A stretch of 64,000 nt of DNA, from assembly GCF_018323985.1 (NCBI RefSeq), contig NZ_AP024590.1:3534001-3598000 (forward strand), given 5' to 3'. Each line of letters opens with the position of its first letter. The first letter of the stretch is position 1. Under the pieces are notes generated by a model that was given only the letters and a program-made list of their open reading frames with translations, was not told where the DNA came from and searched no databases. The stretch is from Enterobacter kobei (GTDB lineage: Bacteria > Pseudomonadota > Gammaproteobacteria > Enterobacterales > Enterobacteriaceae). Below, piece by piece: positions 44,348-53,856 of this stretch. A program made the translations under genes and the position numbers.

Positions 44348-45730
44348 ATGATGAACACAGAAACAACGACCTTAAAAAGAACACTCGGCAGCTTCCGTCT
44401 GTGGGGCATGGCCGTCGGACTGGTGATATCAGGGGAATATTTTGGCTGGAGCTACGGCTGGTCACAGGCAGGGACGCTCGGTTTTTTGATTGTCGCCCTG
44501 CTGATCGCCGCCATGTACTGCGCCTTTATTTTTAGCTTTACGGAACTGACGACCGCCATTCCTCATGCCGGTGGGCCTTTTGCCTACGCGTACCGTGCCT
44601 TCGGGCCGACCGGCGGGTTTATTGCCGGGTTCGCCACACTGATCGAGTTCGTGTTTGCGCCCCCGGCGATCGCCATGGCGATTGGTGCGTACCTTAATGT
44701 CCAGTTTCCCTCCCTCGATCCTAAATGGGTGGCCTGCGGGGCGTACGTCATCTTTATGACCTTGAACATTCTTGGCGTGGGCATTGCCGCCACCTTTGAG
44801 CTGATCGTCACCCTGCTGGCGATTTTCGAACTGCTGGTATTTATGGGCGTGGTCGCACCCGGCTTCTCATGGGATAACTTTACCGCCCACGGCTGGGCTG
44901 GCGCGGAAAGCTTCAGCACTCTGGCGCTGCCGGGGATGTTTGCGGCTATCCCCTTTGCCATCTGGTTTTTCCTCGCCATTGAAGGTGCCTCCATGGCCGC
45001 CGAAGAAGCTAAAGATCCGCAACGCACTATTCCCCGGGCGCTGGGCGGCGGCATTGTGACGCTCACCGTGCTGGCAGTGGGCGTGATGATCTTTGCCGGC
45101 GGCGTCGGCGACTGGCGCGCGCTGTCGAATATCAACGATCCGCTGCCGCAGGCGATGAAAGTGGTGGTCGGCAGCAGCAGCGGTTGGCTGCATATGCTGG
45201 TGTGGCTGGGGCTGTTTGGCCTGGTGGCGTCATTTCACGGCATCATCATGGGCTATTCCCGCCAGATTTACTCGCTGGCCCGGGCTGGCTATTTACCGGC
45301 GCGGCTTGCCACGCTGAACCGCCGCACCCGGACGCCGCATCTGGCCATTCTCGCGGGCGGCGTAGTGGGGATCGCGGCGATCTTCTCCGATTCGCTCATC
45401 ACTATCAGCGGTATGCCCCTCACCGCCTGCATTGTGACGATGTCGGTATTTGGCGCTATTGTTATGTATATCACCTCCATGGCCGCGCTGTTCAAACTGC
45501 GCCGCAGCGAACCCTTGCTGATCCGTCCGTTCCGCGCGCCCTTGTTCCCCTATGCGCCCGCCTTCGCGCTCGGTATGGCGGTACTCTGCCTGGTGGCGAT
45601 GGTCTGGTATAACCCGCTGCTGGCGCTGATTTTTGCCGCCATGATGCTGGCTGGTTATCTGTGGTTCCGCAAAACCGCGTCGGCCCGTGAGCGGGCGGCG
45701 CTGGATCCGCAACTGCGGGCGATCTCCTGA
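44348..45730 (+). CDS. eat: ethanolamine permease
   Basis: APC-superfamily permease of about 460 residues and 12 helices, matching the ethanolamine permease family. The N-terminal motif VISGEYFGWSYGW and the segment WFFLAIEGASMAAEEAKDP are typical. It imports ethanolamine across the inner membrane. A GCGAGG site points to the ATG at 44348 or 44351 rather than 44333. It begins an eat-eutB-eutC operon, 9 bp before eutB. Confidence 0.92.
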   Translation: MMNTETTTLKRTLGSFRLWGMAVGLVISGEYFGWSYGWSQAGTLGFLIVALLIAAMYCAFIFSFTELTTAIPHAGGPFAYAYRAFGPTGGFIAGFATLIEFVFAPPAIAMAIGAYLNVQFPSLDPKWVACGAYVIFMTLNILGVGIAATFELIVTLLAIFELLVFMGVVAPGFSWDNFTAHGWAGAESFSTLALPGMFAAIPFAIWFFLAIEGASMAAEEAKDPQRTIPRALGGGIVTLTVLAVGVMIFAGGVGDWRALSNINDPLPQAMKVVVGSSSGWLHMLVWLGLFGLVASFHGIIMGYSRQIYSLARAGYLPARLATLNRRTRTPHLAILAGGVVGIAAIFSDSLITISGMPLTACIVTMSVFGAIVMYITSMAALFKLRRSEPLLIRPFRAPLFPYAPAFALGMAVLCLVAMVWYNPLLALIFAAMMLAGYLWFRKTASARERAALDPQLRAIS

Positions 45731-45739
45731 GGAGACACC

Positions 45740-47128
45740 ATGTATAAAACTACCCTGGCGCACCGGACCTACCGTTTCGCCAGTCTGAAAGATCTGCTGG
45801 CAAAAGCATCCCCGGCGCGATCCGGGGACGTGCTGGCAGGTATCAGCGCGGATTCCGCCGAAGAACGCATGGCCGCAAAAATGGCGCTGGCAGATGTGCC
45901 GCTGCGTGACATTCTTGCGGATCCGCTGATCCCCTACGAGCAGGATGAAGTCACCCGGCTGATTATTGATACCCATGATCCGCAAGCGTTTACTGACATC
46001 AGCCACCTTACCGTCGGTGATTTTCGTGACTGGCTGCTGGATGACAACACTGACACGCAATGCTTAAGCCGTGTCGCCCGCGGCATTACGCCGGAAATGG
46101 CCGCCGCCGTCAGCAAGATCATGCGCAACCAGGATCTGATCCTCGCCGCCAGTAAGTGCCGGGTGATCACACGCTTTCGCAATACCATCGGCCTGCCCGG
46201 TCACCTTAGCGTGCGCCTGCAACCGAATCATCCTACCGACGATCTCAGGGGCATTGCCGCCAGTATGCTCGACGGCCTGCTGTACGGCGCGGGTGATGCG
46301 GTTGTGGGGATTAATCCGGCCAGCGACAGCCTGCCGGTGCTGGAACGGCTGAATCATATGATGGCGGATATCATTGACCGGTTTGCGATCCCCACTCAGT
46401 CCTGCGTGCTGACGCACGTCACCAACACGCTACAGCTGATCGAACGCGGCGCGCCCGTCGATCTGGTGTTTCAGTCGGTGGCAGGCACCGAGGCTGCGAA
46501 CAGCGGCTTTGGCATCAATCTGGCGTTGCTGCACGAGGCGGGGGAGGCAGCGTTAAGTCTCGGACGGGGTACGCTCGGCCATAACGTGATGTATTTTGAA
46601 ACCGGCCAGGGCAGTTGCCTGTCGGCGGGGGCGCATCATGGTGTCGATCAGCAAACCTGTGAGGCACGGGCCTATGCGGTGGCACGACATTTTGATCCGC
46701 TGCTGGTGAATACCGTGGTGGGCTTTATTGGCCCGGAATATTTGTATGACGGCAAACAGATTATCCGCGCCGGGCTGGAAGATCACTTCTGCGGCAAACT
46801 GATGGGCCTGCCGATTGGCTGCGACGTCTGTTATACCAATCATGCCGAGGCGGATCAGGATGACATGGACACCCTGCTGACGCTGTTGTGCAACGCCGGG
46901 CTGACGTTCCTGATTGGCGTGCCGGGCGCGGATGACATCATGCTCAATTATCAGAGCACCTCATTTCATGATGCGCTCTATGCCCGCCGTCTGCTCGGCC
47001 TGAAACATGCGCCGGAGTTCGGCGAATGGCTGACCCGTATGCAGATTATCGACAATGGTGGCCAGCTACGCTTAACCGGTGCCAGTCACCCGTTACTCAG
47101 CATTCTGCCCCAGGGAACGCCGGTATGA
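45740..47128 (+). CDS. eutB: ethanolamine ammonia-lyase large subunit
   Basis: Catalytic subunit of the adenosylcobalamin-dependent enzyme that splits ethanolamine into acetaldehyde and ammonia. The 462-residue TIM-barrel protein has family motifs NPASDSLPVLERLN, QSVAGTEAANSGFGI and FETGQGSCLSAGAHHG. A GAGGAG site precedes the ATG. It overlaps eutC by 4 bp. No shell protein, reactivase (eutA) or aldehyde dehydrogenase genes are adjacent, so this is a stand-alone set, not the carboxysome-like eut operon. Confidence 0.96.
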   Translation: MYKTTLAHRTYRFASLKDLLAKASPARSGDVLAGISADSAEERMAAKMALADVPLRDILADPLIPYEQDEVTRLIIDTHDPQAFTDISHLTVGDFRDWLLDDNTDTQCLSRVARGITPEMAAAVSKIMRNQDLILAASKCRVITRFRNTIGLPGHLSVRLQPNHPTDDLRGIAASMLDGLLYGAGDAVVGINPASDSLPVLERLNHMMADIIDRFAIPTQSCVLTHVTNTLQLIERGAPVDLVFQSVAGTEAANSGFGINLALLHEAGEAALSLGRGTLGHNVMYFETGQGSCLSAGAHHGVDQQTCEARAYAVARHFDPLLVNTVVGFIGPEYLYDGKQIIRAGLEDHFCGKLMGLPIGCDVCYTNHAEADQDDMDTLLTLLCNAGLTFLIGVPGADDIMLNYQSTSFHDALYARRLLGLKHAPEFGEWLTRMQIIDNGGQLRLTGASHPLLSILPQGTPV

Positions 47129-47901
47129 AAAACCCAGATGCCTGGTCACTGTTGCGTGAATTTACCGATGCGCGTATCGCCCTTGGACGCAGCGGAGCCA
47201 GCCTGCCGACACGCGAGGTGCTGAACTTTGGCCTCGCCCATGCACAGGCGCGCGATGCTATCCACCAGCCTTTTGACAGCACCTCGCTGGAGGACGAATT
47301 AGCGGCGCTTGGGCTGCAAACGCTAACCGTCCACAGCGCGGCGGCGGATCGGCATATTTACTTAAATCGTCCGGATCTGGGCCGTAAACTCAGTGAGGAG
47401 AGCCGTAGTGCGCTGCGCGAACAGCGTGTTGCCGAACACGATCTGCTGCTGGTGATTGGCGACGGCCTCTCTTCCCATGCGGTACATCGTCAGGCGGTGC
47501 CGCTGATTGCTGCCCTGCTGCCGTATCTGCACACGCTGGGATTATCGCTGGCACCGGTGGTGCTGGCGCATCAGTCGCGGGTGGCGCTGGGGGATGACAT
47601 CGGGGAAACGCTGAACAGTCAGGCGGTGGCAATATTGATTGGCGAACGGCCGGGCCTGTCGTCGCCGGACAGCCTCGGCGTTTATCTGACGTGGAAACCG
47701 GGCTGCGCGCGGCTGGAGTCCGAACGCAACTGCATTTCTAATATCCGCCCGGAAGGACTGCGCCACGAAGCCGCGGCTTTTAAGCTCGCATGGCTGCTGG
47801 AACAGGCCTTTTTACGCCGTCTGACCGGCGTAAAACTCAAAGATGAAAGCGATAACCCGGCGCTGCACGGCAAGGTGTCGCCGCGCGTGCCGTTGTCCTG
47901 A
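47125..47901 (+). CDS. eutC: ethanolamine ammonia-lyase small subunit
   Basis: Small subunit that helps bind adenosylcobalamin. From the ATG at 47125 the product has 258 residues (MKNPDAWSLLREFTDARIAL). Cobalamin-contact regions typical of EutC include LLVIGDGLSSHA and ILIGERPGLSSPDSLG, with the C-terminal SERNCISNIRPEGL. Lacking an N-terminal compartment-targeting extension would suit a cytosolic enzyme. Translationally coupled to eutB (ATGA) and convergent with the WYL regulator. Confidence 0.95.
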   Translation: MKNPDAWSLLREFTDARIALGRSGASLPTREVLNFGLAHAQARDAIHQPFDSTSLEDELAALGLQTLTVHSAAADRHIYLNRPDLGRKLSEESRSALREQRVAEHDLLLVIGDGLSSHAVHRQAVPLIAALLPYLHTLGLSLAPVVLAHQSRVALGDDIGETLNSQAVAILIGERPGLSSPDSLGVYLTWKPGCARLESERNCISNIRPEGLRHEAAAFKLAWLLEQAFLRRLTGVKLKDESDNPALHGKVSPRVPLS

Positions 47902-47909
47902 CGTGTGCC

Positions 47910-48803
47910 CTACACCGCCAGCCAGCTTTTGATCTCCGCTTCCATTTCGCTTTGCAGCGACGCGGGGGCGAGGATCTTCAGGTGCGGGATCCAGTACTGC
48001 ACCACCGGCAGGATCTCTTTTTTATGTGCCACCTGAGTGGTGACGATCAGGCCGCCATCGGCGGTCTGCTGTTCGATCACCTGCTCGTTAAGCAGATCCC
48101 GACGCTGGAAATACTCCGCCACTTCCGGCGCAACGCTGAGCCGGACGCTGAATTTCCCTTCCACGCCCCACACGCTCGGCTCCTGGCGCATTTTCGCCAG
48201 CAGTTGCGCATCCGGTTCAAAAGTTTCAAACGTACAGTTCAGGGCCGTGATCTTGGTTAAGGTGAAGTTTTTCAGGCGATTTTCATGACGCGCCGCCAGA
48301 TACCAGACGCCGTTAAGATTGGTCAGCTGATACGGCTCCACAGCATAATGCCGTTCTTCGTTACGACGCAGATAGCGGAAATTAACGCAGCAGTGTTCAT
48401 CGATGGCACGCTGTAAGCGGGTAAAATGATCGGCCTGTAATTCGCTGGAAATATAGCGATGGCCCTGCACCACGATGGTCTGGCTGGCGCTGGCCGAATG
48501 CATGGAGGACAACATGCGCTTGTTGAAGCCCGGGAACAGTTCGCTGACGCCTGCCAGCCGCGCAAAGAGATCGATGCTGTCAGCGTTAAAGCGCCCCAGC
48601 AGGCCGGGCGAAATTTTGTATCCCCCGCGCCCTGCCGGTTCCGCATCCAGAAAGCTCAGACGCTCAATAATATCGCGCTTAATGGTGCGAGGATGTACGC
48701 CATATTCCTCCGCCAGCTGCTTAACATACAGCGTCTCACCATTATTAAAACGCCCGAGAATTTCACCGAGACGCGTCGCCAGCAGTTGGTGTTTTTTTTC
48801 CAT
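47910..48803 (-). CDS. HTH/WYL-domain transcriptional regulator
   Basis: The 297-residue protein has an N-terminal winged helix-turn-helix (about 20-60, with LAEEYGVHPRTIKRDI) and a WYL domain (about 125-200, with VEPYQLTNLNGVWYLAAR), followed by a WCX extension. This is the DeoR/YafY-like class, and the ligand is unknown. I chose the ATG at 48801-48803 with AAGGA 8 bases upstream. It ends 8 bp from eutC tail to tail, so it may control the ethanolamine genes, but no operator was identified. Confidence 0.87.
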   Translation of the reverse strand: MEKKHQLLATRLGEILGRFNNGETLYVKQLAEEYGVHPRTIKRDIIERLSFLDAEPAGRGGYKISPGLLGRFNADSIDLFARLAGVSELFPGFNKRMLSSMHSASASQTIVVQGHRYISSELQADHFTRLQRAIDEHCCVNFRYLRRNEERHYAVEPYQLTNLNGVWYLAARHENRLKNFTLTKITALNCTFETFEPDAQLLAKMRQEPSVWGVEGKFSVRLSVAPEVAEYFQRRDLLNEQVIEQQTADGGLIVTTQVAHKKEILPVVQYWIPHLKILAPASLQSEMEAEIKSWLAV

Positions 48804-48917
48804 AACCCGGATCCTTGCCAGAAAGTTAAAATACCCCTGCAAAACATAACGGCATTCGTGGACGGATCTTTAGGGTTAAGGCGCAGATAAATCAATGAGA
48901 TAAAAAAGAAGCCGATA

Positions 48918-50141
48918 TTAATATCTGATTTTTACCGGCCAGCGGATGGGCGGGATACGGTTCAGACCCGGGCGCGCAAATAAATATCCCTGGAAATGCT
49001 TAATACCGGCCGCTTCCAGCCAGCACCACTCTTCGGCTTTTTCCACCCCTTCCGCCACCACGTCTATTTCCAGCTCCGTACAGCATTTGATGATGGCATT
49101 GAGGATCGCCTGTTGCGGGCCGTGCAGATGAATATCGGTGATGATGCTGCGGTCGATTTTCAGCTCGCCCGGCTGAAATTTGGTGAGTAGCGACAGCCCG
49201 GCAAAGCCTGCGCCGAAATCATCGATCGCCAGACCAATGCCTGCCGAGCGCAGTTGCATAATGGCAAAGGCAAACGCGTCATAGCCGGAGATCACTTCGT
49301 CTTCCGTCACCTCGACGATAACCTGTTCCGGGACCAGGCCGTTACGGGTGATTTGATCGAGCAGAATATTGACCGCGTCAGGGATTTTTACCAGCGACAT
49401 TGGCAGCAGGTTAATGGAGAGCTTATTGCTGCCGATGCCGATCTTTTTTGCCAGTGCAAAGGCGTACTCCTTGGAGAGCAGGTCAGCCTCGTGAATTTTC
49501 CCCGCGGGTATCGACGCAAAGTAGTCATGGGGCGAACCGCCGGTGGGGCTGCGGATCAGCGCCTCAAATGAACTGATCTGCCCGCGCAGGGGTTCAACAA
49601 TCGGCTGGATGGCAAACTGGCACGGCTGGTCGGCAAAGACCATCGCCTGCGGCTGGCTGAAGGTCAGATTGTCGGTAATGAACTCCCAACTTGCCGCCTC
49701 TGACTGCCGCGGATTCACATCGCGCCAGCGCCCGCGCATAAAGGATTTAATGAATTTGTAGACCCGCGCATCGCTGGCGAGGCGGAAATTCAGCGCTCCG
49801 GCGGTGATCACCGAGCGCAGGATAGTACGCGGATTGCCGGTGCGTAAATCAAACAGCGACATGCCGTGGGTCTGGAAATGACGTTTTGGCGCGTAGTCCC
49901 GCATCAGTTCGACCACCGAATCGTGGCGCGGGTCGTTATTAATCTTCTCATACAGCTGATTAACGTTGTCCAGCGGCCCTTCCAGCACCTGCAAAAAATG
50001 ACTGCCGTCGAACAGCAGGATGCCGGAAATGCCCAGCGCGGCGTTGCGGGTCTGAGAGACGCATACCAGCTCGCTCAGCTTTGAAGGATCAAAGCTGCTT
50101 GTCAGGCGACTCCGGTAAATCAGGGTAGAAATCATGCTCAT
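48918..50141 (-). CDS. BLUF-EAL blue-light-regulated c-di-GMP phosphodiesterase
   Basis: The N-terminal BLUF domain (1-95) has the flavin photocycle residues Tyr9, Asn33 and Gln51. The C-terminal EAL domain (about 170-407) has EAL at 193-195, Asn244, Glu277, IDDFG with Asp307 and Asp308, Lys328, EGVE at 364-367 and FQG Gln384. All c-di-GMP hydrolysis residues look present, unlike E. coli BluF (YcgF), whose EAL domain is degenerate. It most resembles Klebsiella BlrP1. The start may be the ATG at 50141 or 50135. It lies 48 bp downstream of a diguanylate cyclase gene. Confidence 0.93.
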   Translation of the reverse strand: MSMISTLIYRSRLTSSFDPSKLSELVCVSQTRNAALGISGILLFDGSHFLQVLEGPLDNVNQLYEKINNDPRHDSVVELMRDYAPKRHFQTHGMSLFDLRTGNPRTILRSVITAGALNFRLASDARVYKFIKSFMRGRWRDVNPRQSEAASWEFITDNLTFSQPQAMVFADQPCQFAIQPIVEPLRGQISSFEALIRSPTGGSPHDYFASIPAGKIHEADLLSKEYAFALAKKIGIGSNKLSINLLPMSLVKIPDAVNILLDQITRNGLVPEQVIVEVTEDEVISGYDAFAFAIMQLRSAGIGLAIDDFGAGFAGLSLLTKFQPGELKIDRSIITDIHLHGPQQAILNAIIKCCTELEIDVVAEGVEKAEEWCWLEAAGIKHFQGYLFARPGLNRIPPIRWPVKIRY

Positions 50142-50189
50142 CAGATCCTAAACAACAGTTAACATCATTAGTATAACGTGGGGGGCGAA

Positions 50190-51512
50190 TTAACTTTCCG
50201 GCTCCGAGGAGGCAACCACCCGGTTTCGTCCCTGGTTTTTTGCGGCATACAGCGCGTTATCCGCGCGGCGTATTAAGCCGCTGGCAATAATATGCAGCGG
50301 TTTGTCCTGTGGCAGCGTTTTGCTGCCATCCAGCGTGGCGACCCCGATACTGATGGTCAGAAAGCCGGTCGGGCTTGCGGCATTAGGGATGCGCAGCGCT
50401 TCGATGCTTTCCCGCAGCCCCTCGGCAATGGCCTGCGCCTCCAGGCGATCGGTGCAGGGTAAAATCACCAGGAACTCTTCGCCGCCGTAGCGGCTGACGT
50501 TATCGTCAGGCCGGTGACGCACGGCGGTCAGCGCATTGGCGACATCGCGCAGGCAGGCATCACCGGCCTGATGCCCCTGGCTGTCATTAAAACGTTTAAA
50601 GTAATCAATATCGGCCAGACACACCGACAGCGAGTAGCTCTTCTCGCAGGCGCGGATGATTTCACGGTTCAGACACTCGTCCATAAAGCGACGGTTGAAC
50701 AGCCCGGTCAGGTAATCATGCTGGGCATGCTGCTGTAACACCTGATTGGCATCCGCCAGTTTTTGCTCCGCCTGATGGCGCTCGGTGACATCCACCCAGG
50801 TTACAGACAGCCCAACCACGTTACCCGCCGCGTCGTGTACCGGGACAGGGTGCAAGGAGAAAATACTCTCCTCCCAGCGGGTTTCGCGTGTCGGTAGCTC
50901 TGCGCCGCTGTCGGCAAGTTCGAAGTCACGTTCAAAGTGTTGCCAGCAGGCCGGCATCAACTCGGCCACCAGTTTGCCGTTGATGTCCTCGCTGGAACGG
51001 CCTAATGCCCTCGCCATGGCTTTATTGGACATCACCATCTGGCCGTTACGATCAATCATGCACAACGCCACTGGCGTAGCGTCGTAAATCGTTTCCAGTT
51101 GCAGCACGCGTTCGCCCAGTGTGGAGATATTGCGATCCACCCCCCGGTAGCCACGCAGCTGGCCGTTATCGTCAAACAGCGGAATGCCGCTGGTTTCCAG
51201 CACGATCACTTGCCCGTCGGCCCGCTGATTGCGATTAACCAGACCGGAAAAGGGGATCTGCTGCTGAACGATAGCCAGAAACGCACCGGCTACCCGCTCG
51301 GCTTCACCCGGCGGCATAAAATCAAAGGGCGTACAGCCAATCACTTCGTCCGGCGTAAATCCCAGCAGGCTGGTGACCACGTCCGATGACCAGGTATAGC
51401 GCCCCTGTGCATCCACTTCCCAAATCCAGTCGGAATTATTATTAAGCAGATCGTTCAGGTGTTGCAGGTCTACATCCCTGGGATTAAAAGGTTTTTTATC
51501 ATCAGTCATCAT
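50190..51512 (-). CDS. PAS-PAS-GGDEF diguanylate cyclase
   Basis: The 440-residue soluble protein has two PAS domains (about 15-130 and 135-250), a short coiled coil (about 245-265) and a GGDEF domain with active site GGEEF at 343-347. An I-site RPDD lies exactly five residues before it, so product inhibition is expected. No membrane segment is present. The start is taken at the ATG 51510-51512 with GGGAGC upstream. It sits immediately upstream of the BLUF-EAL gene on the same strand, suggesting an operon making and removing c-di-GMP. Confidence 0.92.
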   Translation of the reverse strand: MMTDDKKPFNPRDVDLQHLNDLLNNNSDWIWEVDAQGRYTWSSDVVTSLLGFTPDEVIGCTPFDFMPPGEAERVAGAFLAIVQQQIPFSGLVNRNQRADGQVIVLETSGIPLFDDNGQLRGYRGVDRNISTLGERVLQLETIYDATPVALCMIDRNGQMVMSNKAMARALGRSSEDINGKLVAELMPACWQHFERDFELADSGAELPTRETRWEESIFSLHPVPVHDAAGNVVGLSVTWVDVTERHQAEQKLADANQVLQQHAQHDYLTGLFNRRFMDECLNREIIRACEKSYSLSVCLADIDYFKRFNDSQGHQAGDACLRDVANALTAVRHRPDDNVSRYGGEEFLVILPCTDRLEAQAIAEGLRESIEALRIPNAASPTGFLTISIGVATLDGSKTLPQDKPLHIIASGLIRRADNALYAAKNQGRNRVVASSEPES

Positions 51513-51934
51513 TTTTACTGGCGTTGCTCCCAAAAGCGAACAGCGATCATTAACACAGGCACAGCCTCTGACTGAGGGTAATGAAAATAATCATTCAGGC
51601 CTCGCGAATTGCACGTAGATAATTGTTTCTATTACATCCAGAAACCAACAGGGGTTAAGCATATTTCATTTTTTTGTGCTGGCGGATGCGTAGTTATCTC
51701 ATTTAGGCAAATTCGCACTACCTGAATTGGGGATGTGACATGCTTGGAATGTTTATATCATCGAAATTAAAATGGTTAAATAGCGTTATTCACTTTTAAT
51801 TATTGTGGCTTTTTCATTACCAAAAGCTCTTATCGCAAATTTCATTTATTATGCGACGATCAGGCCGCAGATCAGGCACAGCGGGGCATATTCGCTGCGC
51901 CAAAAAAGCTGTCACGGAAAGTAACTGAGGTGAA
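51513..51934. other. region between azlD and the diguanylate cyclase gene
   Basis: About 420 bp, AT-rich in the middle, with no supported coding frame. It must contain the promoter of the cyclase gene and the 3' end of the azlCD message. I see no nameable element. Confidence 0.55.
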
Positions 51935-52258
51935 TTACAGCCCGCTAAGTAATTGCAGTACAGTAAAAGCAACCATCCCGCTAATAACCGTAGCAAATAA
52001 GCTGCGGGTGAGCCCCCCAACCACGGTGGCGATGATCGCCGCCAGCAGGGAGACACTAAGCCCGGAGGCCGTCATGGCAGGTTTGTGCAGCAGCTCAGCC
52101 GCCACAATCGCCGTCATAATACCGGAAGGAATAAACGCCAGCCACTGTTGCAACGTAAAAGATAAGCGCATACGGGATAATAACAATAATGGCAAAACAC
52201 GCATCGCCGCACTCACCAGTGATACCAGCGCAATAGCCAGAATAATATTTCTGTCCAT
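51935..52258 (-). CDS. AzlD family transporter subunit
   Basis: Small inner-membrane protein of 107 residues with four hydrophobic segments, matching the AzlD/YgaH family. These pair with AzlC/YgaZ proteins to export branched-chain or other amino acids. It begins one base after the azlC stop, so the pair is translationally coupled. Conserved features are RVLPLLLLSRMRL after helix 1 and the Gly-rich VVGGLTRSLF. Confidence 0.85.
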   Translation of the reverse strand: MDRNIILAIALVSLVSAAMRVLPLLLLSRMRLSFTLQQWLAFIPSGIMTAIVAAELLHKPAMTASGLSVSLLAAIIATVVGGLTRSLFATVISGMVAFTVLQLLSGL

Positions 52259-52259
52259 A

Positions 52260-52994
52260 TTATTTTCCTTTTTTTTCCATGCGGATCAGCACAATAGTCG
52301 CAAGGGTCGCCGCAACCGAGGCCGCAAAGATAACCACCAGACTGGTATTAGACCACGAATGAAATAACAGGGTGATTGCCATTGCTGTAACGATAGTCAG
52401 CGTTTCAAGACGTTGTCGTTTACTGGCAAACCAGGTCATCAGGATCAGCCCAATAAACATCGACACCAGACTAAAGCTCAGGCCTTCCATCAGGGCGGCA
52501 GGCAACGATGAGGCCAGCCAGGCTCCCAGCACGCAGGAGATGATCCAGTTAATCCAGGCGGTGAGATTAAGGCCCAGCATCCATTTGAACGGGATGTCAC
52601 CGGACTGATTGCCGTACTGTACCGCTACCCCAAAGGTCTCATCCGTTAACAGCAGACCGCTGACAATCTTCTGATATGTGGTACTGCGCTGGAAAAAGAG
52701 GCTGATGGACGAGCTCATCAGCAGGTAACGCAGATTCACCAGCAACACGCTCAGTACGATGGAAGCGGTTTCCGCCCCGGCGGCCCACAACGAGTAAAAC
52801 AGGAAATGTGCAGAACCGGCGTACAGGCAACTCGCCAGTAGCGTGATGTGCAGCAGCGAAAATCCGGATAAGGTGCCTATCGCACCCGCTGCGATGCCAA
52901 TACTCCAGTAGCCCGGCAGCGTGGGGAAACAAGCCTGCGCACCGTCCCGGAAAAGACCCATCTGTTCGGGGCGGGTGTTGGTATTCGACAACAT
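52260..52994 (-). CDS. AzlC family amino-acid exporter
   Basis: Inner-membrane protein of 244 residues with about seven helices. It has the AzlC signatures AGSAHFLFYSLWAAG and NLRYLLMSSSIS, the latter with the conserved NxRY loop, and LLTDETFGV. It resembles YgaZ, which with YgaH exports valine. The substrate here is not known. It forms a two-gene operon with azlD and is divergent from the YciF-like gene. Confidence 0.88.
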   Translation of the reverse strand: MLSNTNTRPEQMGLFRDGAQACFPTLPGYWSIGIAAGAIGTLSGFSLLHITLLASCLYAGSAHFLFYSLWAAGAETASIVLSVLLVNLRYLLMSSSISLFFQRSTTYQKIVSGLLLTDETFGVAVQYGNQSGDIPFKWMLGLNLTAWINWIISCVLGAWLASSLPAALMEGLSFSLVSMFIGLILMTWFASKRQRLETLTIVTAMAITLLFHSWSNTSLVVIFAASVAATLATIVLIRMEKKGK

Positions 52995-53317
52995 CGTTTT
53001 TCCTCAACGATTTCATTACAACGGTTGTCGCAGTGTATCTTTTTCCGCGCGCGATTAAAGGAAAAATCTGAGCGGGTATATCCTTGCAATTTACGCGTAA
53101 ATAACTCCCGTCTGATGACTAATAAATAAGTATGAGTTTTAAATAATTTATCTGTCGCGGTAATTTACCCTGCATGATTTTCCCCAGGAATCATCCCATA
53201 ATCTAAATTTTTATTTTCATTGCACATTTTGATAATCGACTAAACTGAAACCTGACCATCGCGTAATCCCGCATAATTTGCGGATTGTTTCTCCAATGAT
53301 TATTTAAGGAATACAAA
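52995..53317. other. divergent promoter region azlC / yciF-like
   Basis: About 320 bp of AT-rich sequence between divergent genes. No coding frame is supported. A stationary-phase promoter for the YciF-like gene is likely here but cannot be placed. Confidence 0.5.
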
Positions 53318-53794
53318 ATGACCATTAAGACTTTAGAAGATTTATTCATTCACGATTTATCAGACGTTTACAGCGCTGAGAAGCAAATTACGCGTGCCCT
53401 GCCGAAAATGGCTCGCGCGGCAACCGACGAAAAACTGGTCGCTGCGTTTAAACAGCATCTTGAAGAGACGCAAGGTCAAATTGAGCGTCTTGATCAGCTG
53501 GTGGAAGCCACTGAGGGTGTACGCATTAAGCGAATGAAATGCCATGCGTTAGAAGGTCTGGTGGAAGAAGCGCAGGAAATTATCGACTCAGTGGAAGCAG
53601 GCCCGGTACGTGACGCTGGTTTGATTGGCGCCGCGCAAAAGGTTGAGCACTATGAGATCGCCACCTACGGCACACTTCGCGCGCTGGCAGTAAAACTGGG
53701 TTATAAAGAAGCGGCCCGTTTACTGGGTGAAACGCTGGAAGAAGAAAAAGCAACAGATGAGAAACTGACGATTATTGCTGAAAAGCAGGCGTAA
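53318..53794 (+). CDS. YciF-like ferritin-fold stress protein (DUF892)
   Basis: The 158-residue four-helix-bundle protein is clearly related to E. coli YciF, sharing FIHDLSDVYSAEKQ, HLEETQGQIERLDQ, IKRMKCHALEGL, KVEHYEIATYGTL and the end LEEEKATDEKL. The Glu and His residues in these helices suit a diiron site as in rubrerythrin-like proteins. Relatives are RpoS-controlled stress proteins of unknown activity. Here it stands alone, without the yciE and yciG partners. An AAGGA site and a strong terminator frame it. Confidence 0.9.
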   Translation: MTIKTLEDLFIHDLSDVYSAEKQITRALPKMARAATDEKLVAAFKQHLEETQGQIERLDQLVEATEGVRIKRMKCHALEGLVEEAQEIIDSVEAGPVRDAGLIGAAQKVEHYEIATYGTLRALAVKLGYKEAARLLGETLEEEKATDEKLTIIAEKQA

Positions 53795-53824
53795 TTTCCG
53801 CTGTGGTTTTTAAGCACCAGTAAA

Positions 53825-53850
53825 ACAGGCCGGTTAATAAACCGGCCTGT
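53825..53850. terminator. bidirectional terminator after yciF-like gene
   Basis: ACAGGCCGGTT/AACCGGCCTGT stem with a short AT loop, followed by TTTCAT on the + strand and preceded by A-rich sequence for the minus strand. It lies between convergent genes. Confidence 0.85.
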
Positions 53851-53856
53851 TTCATA

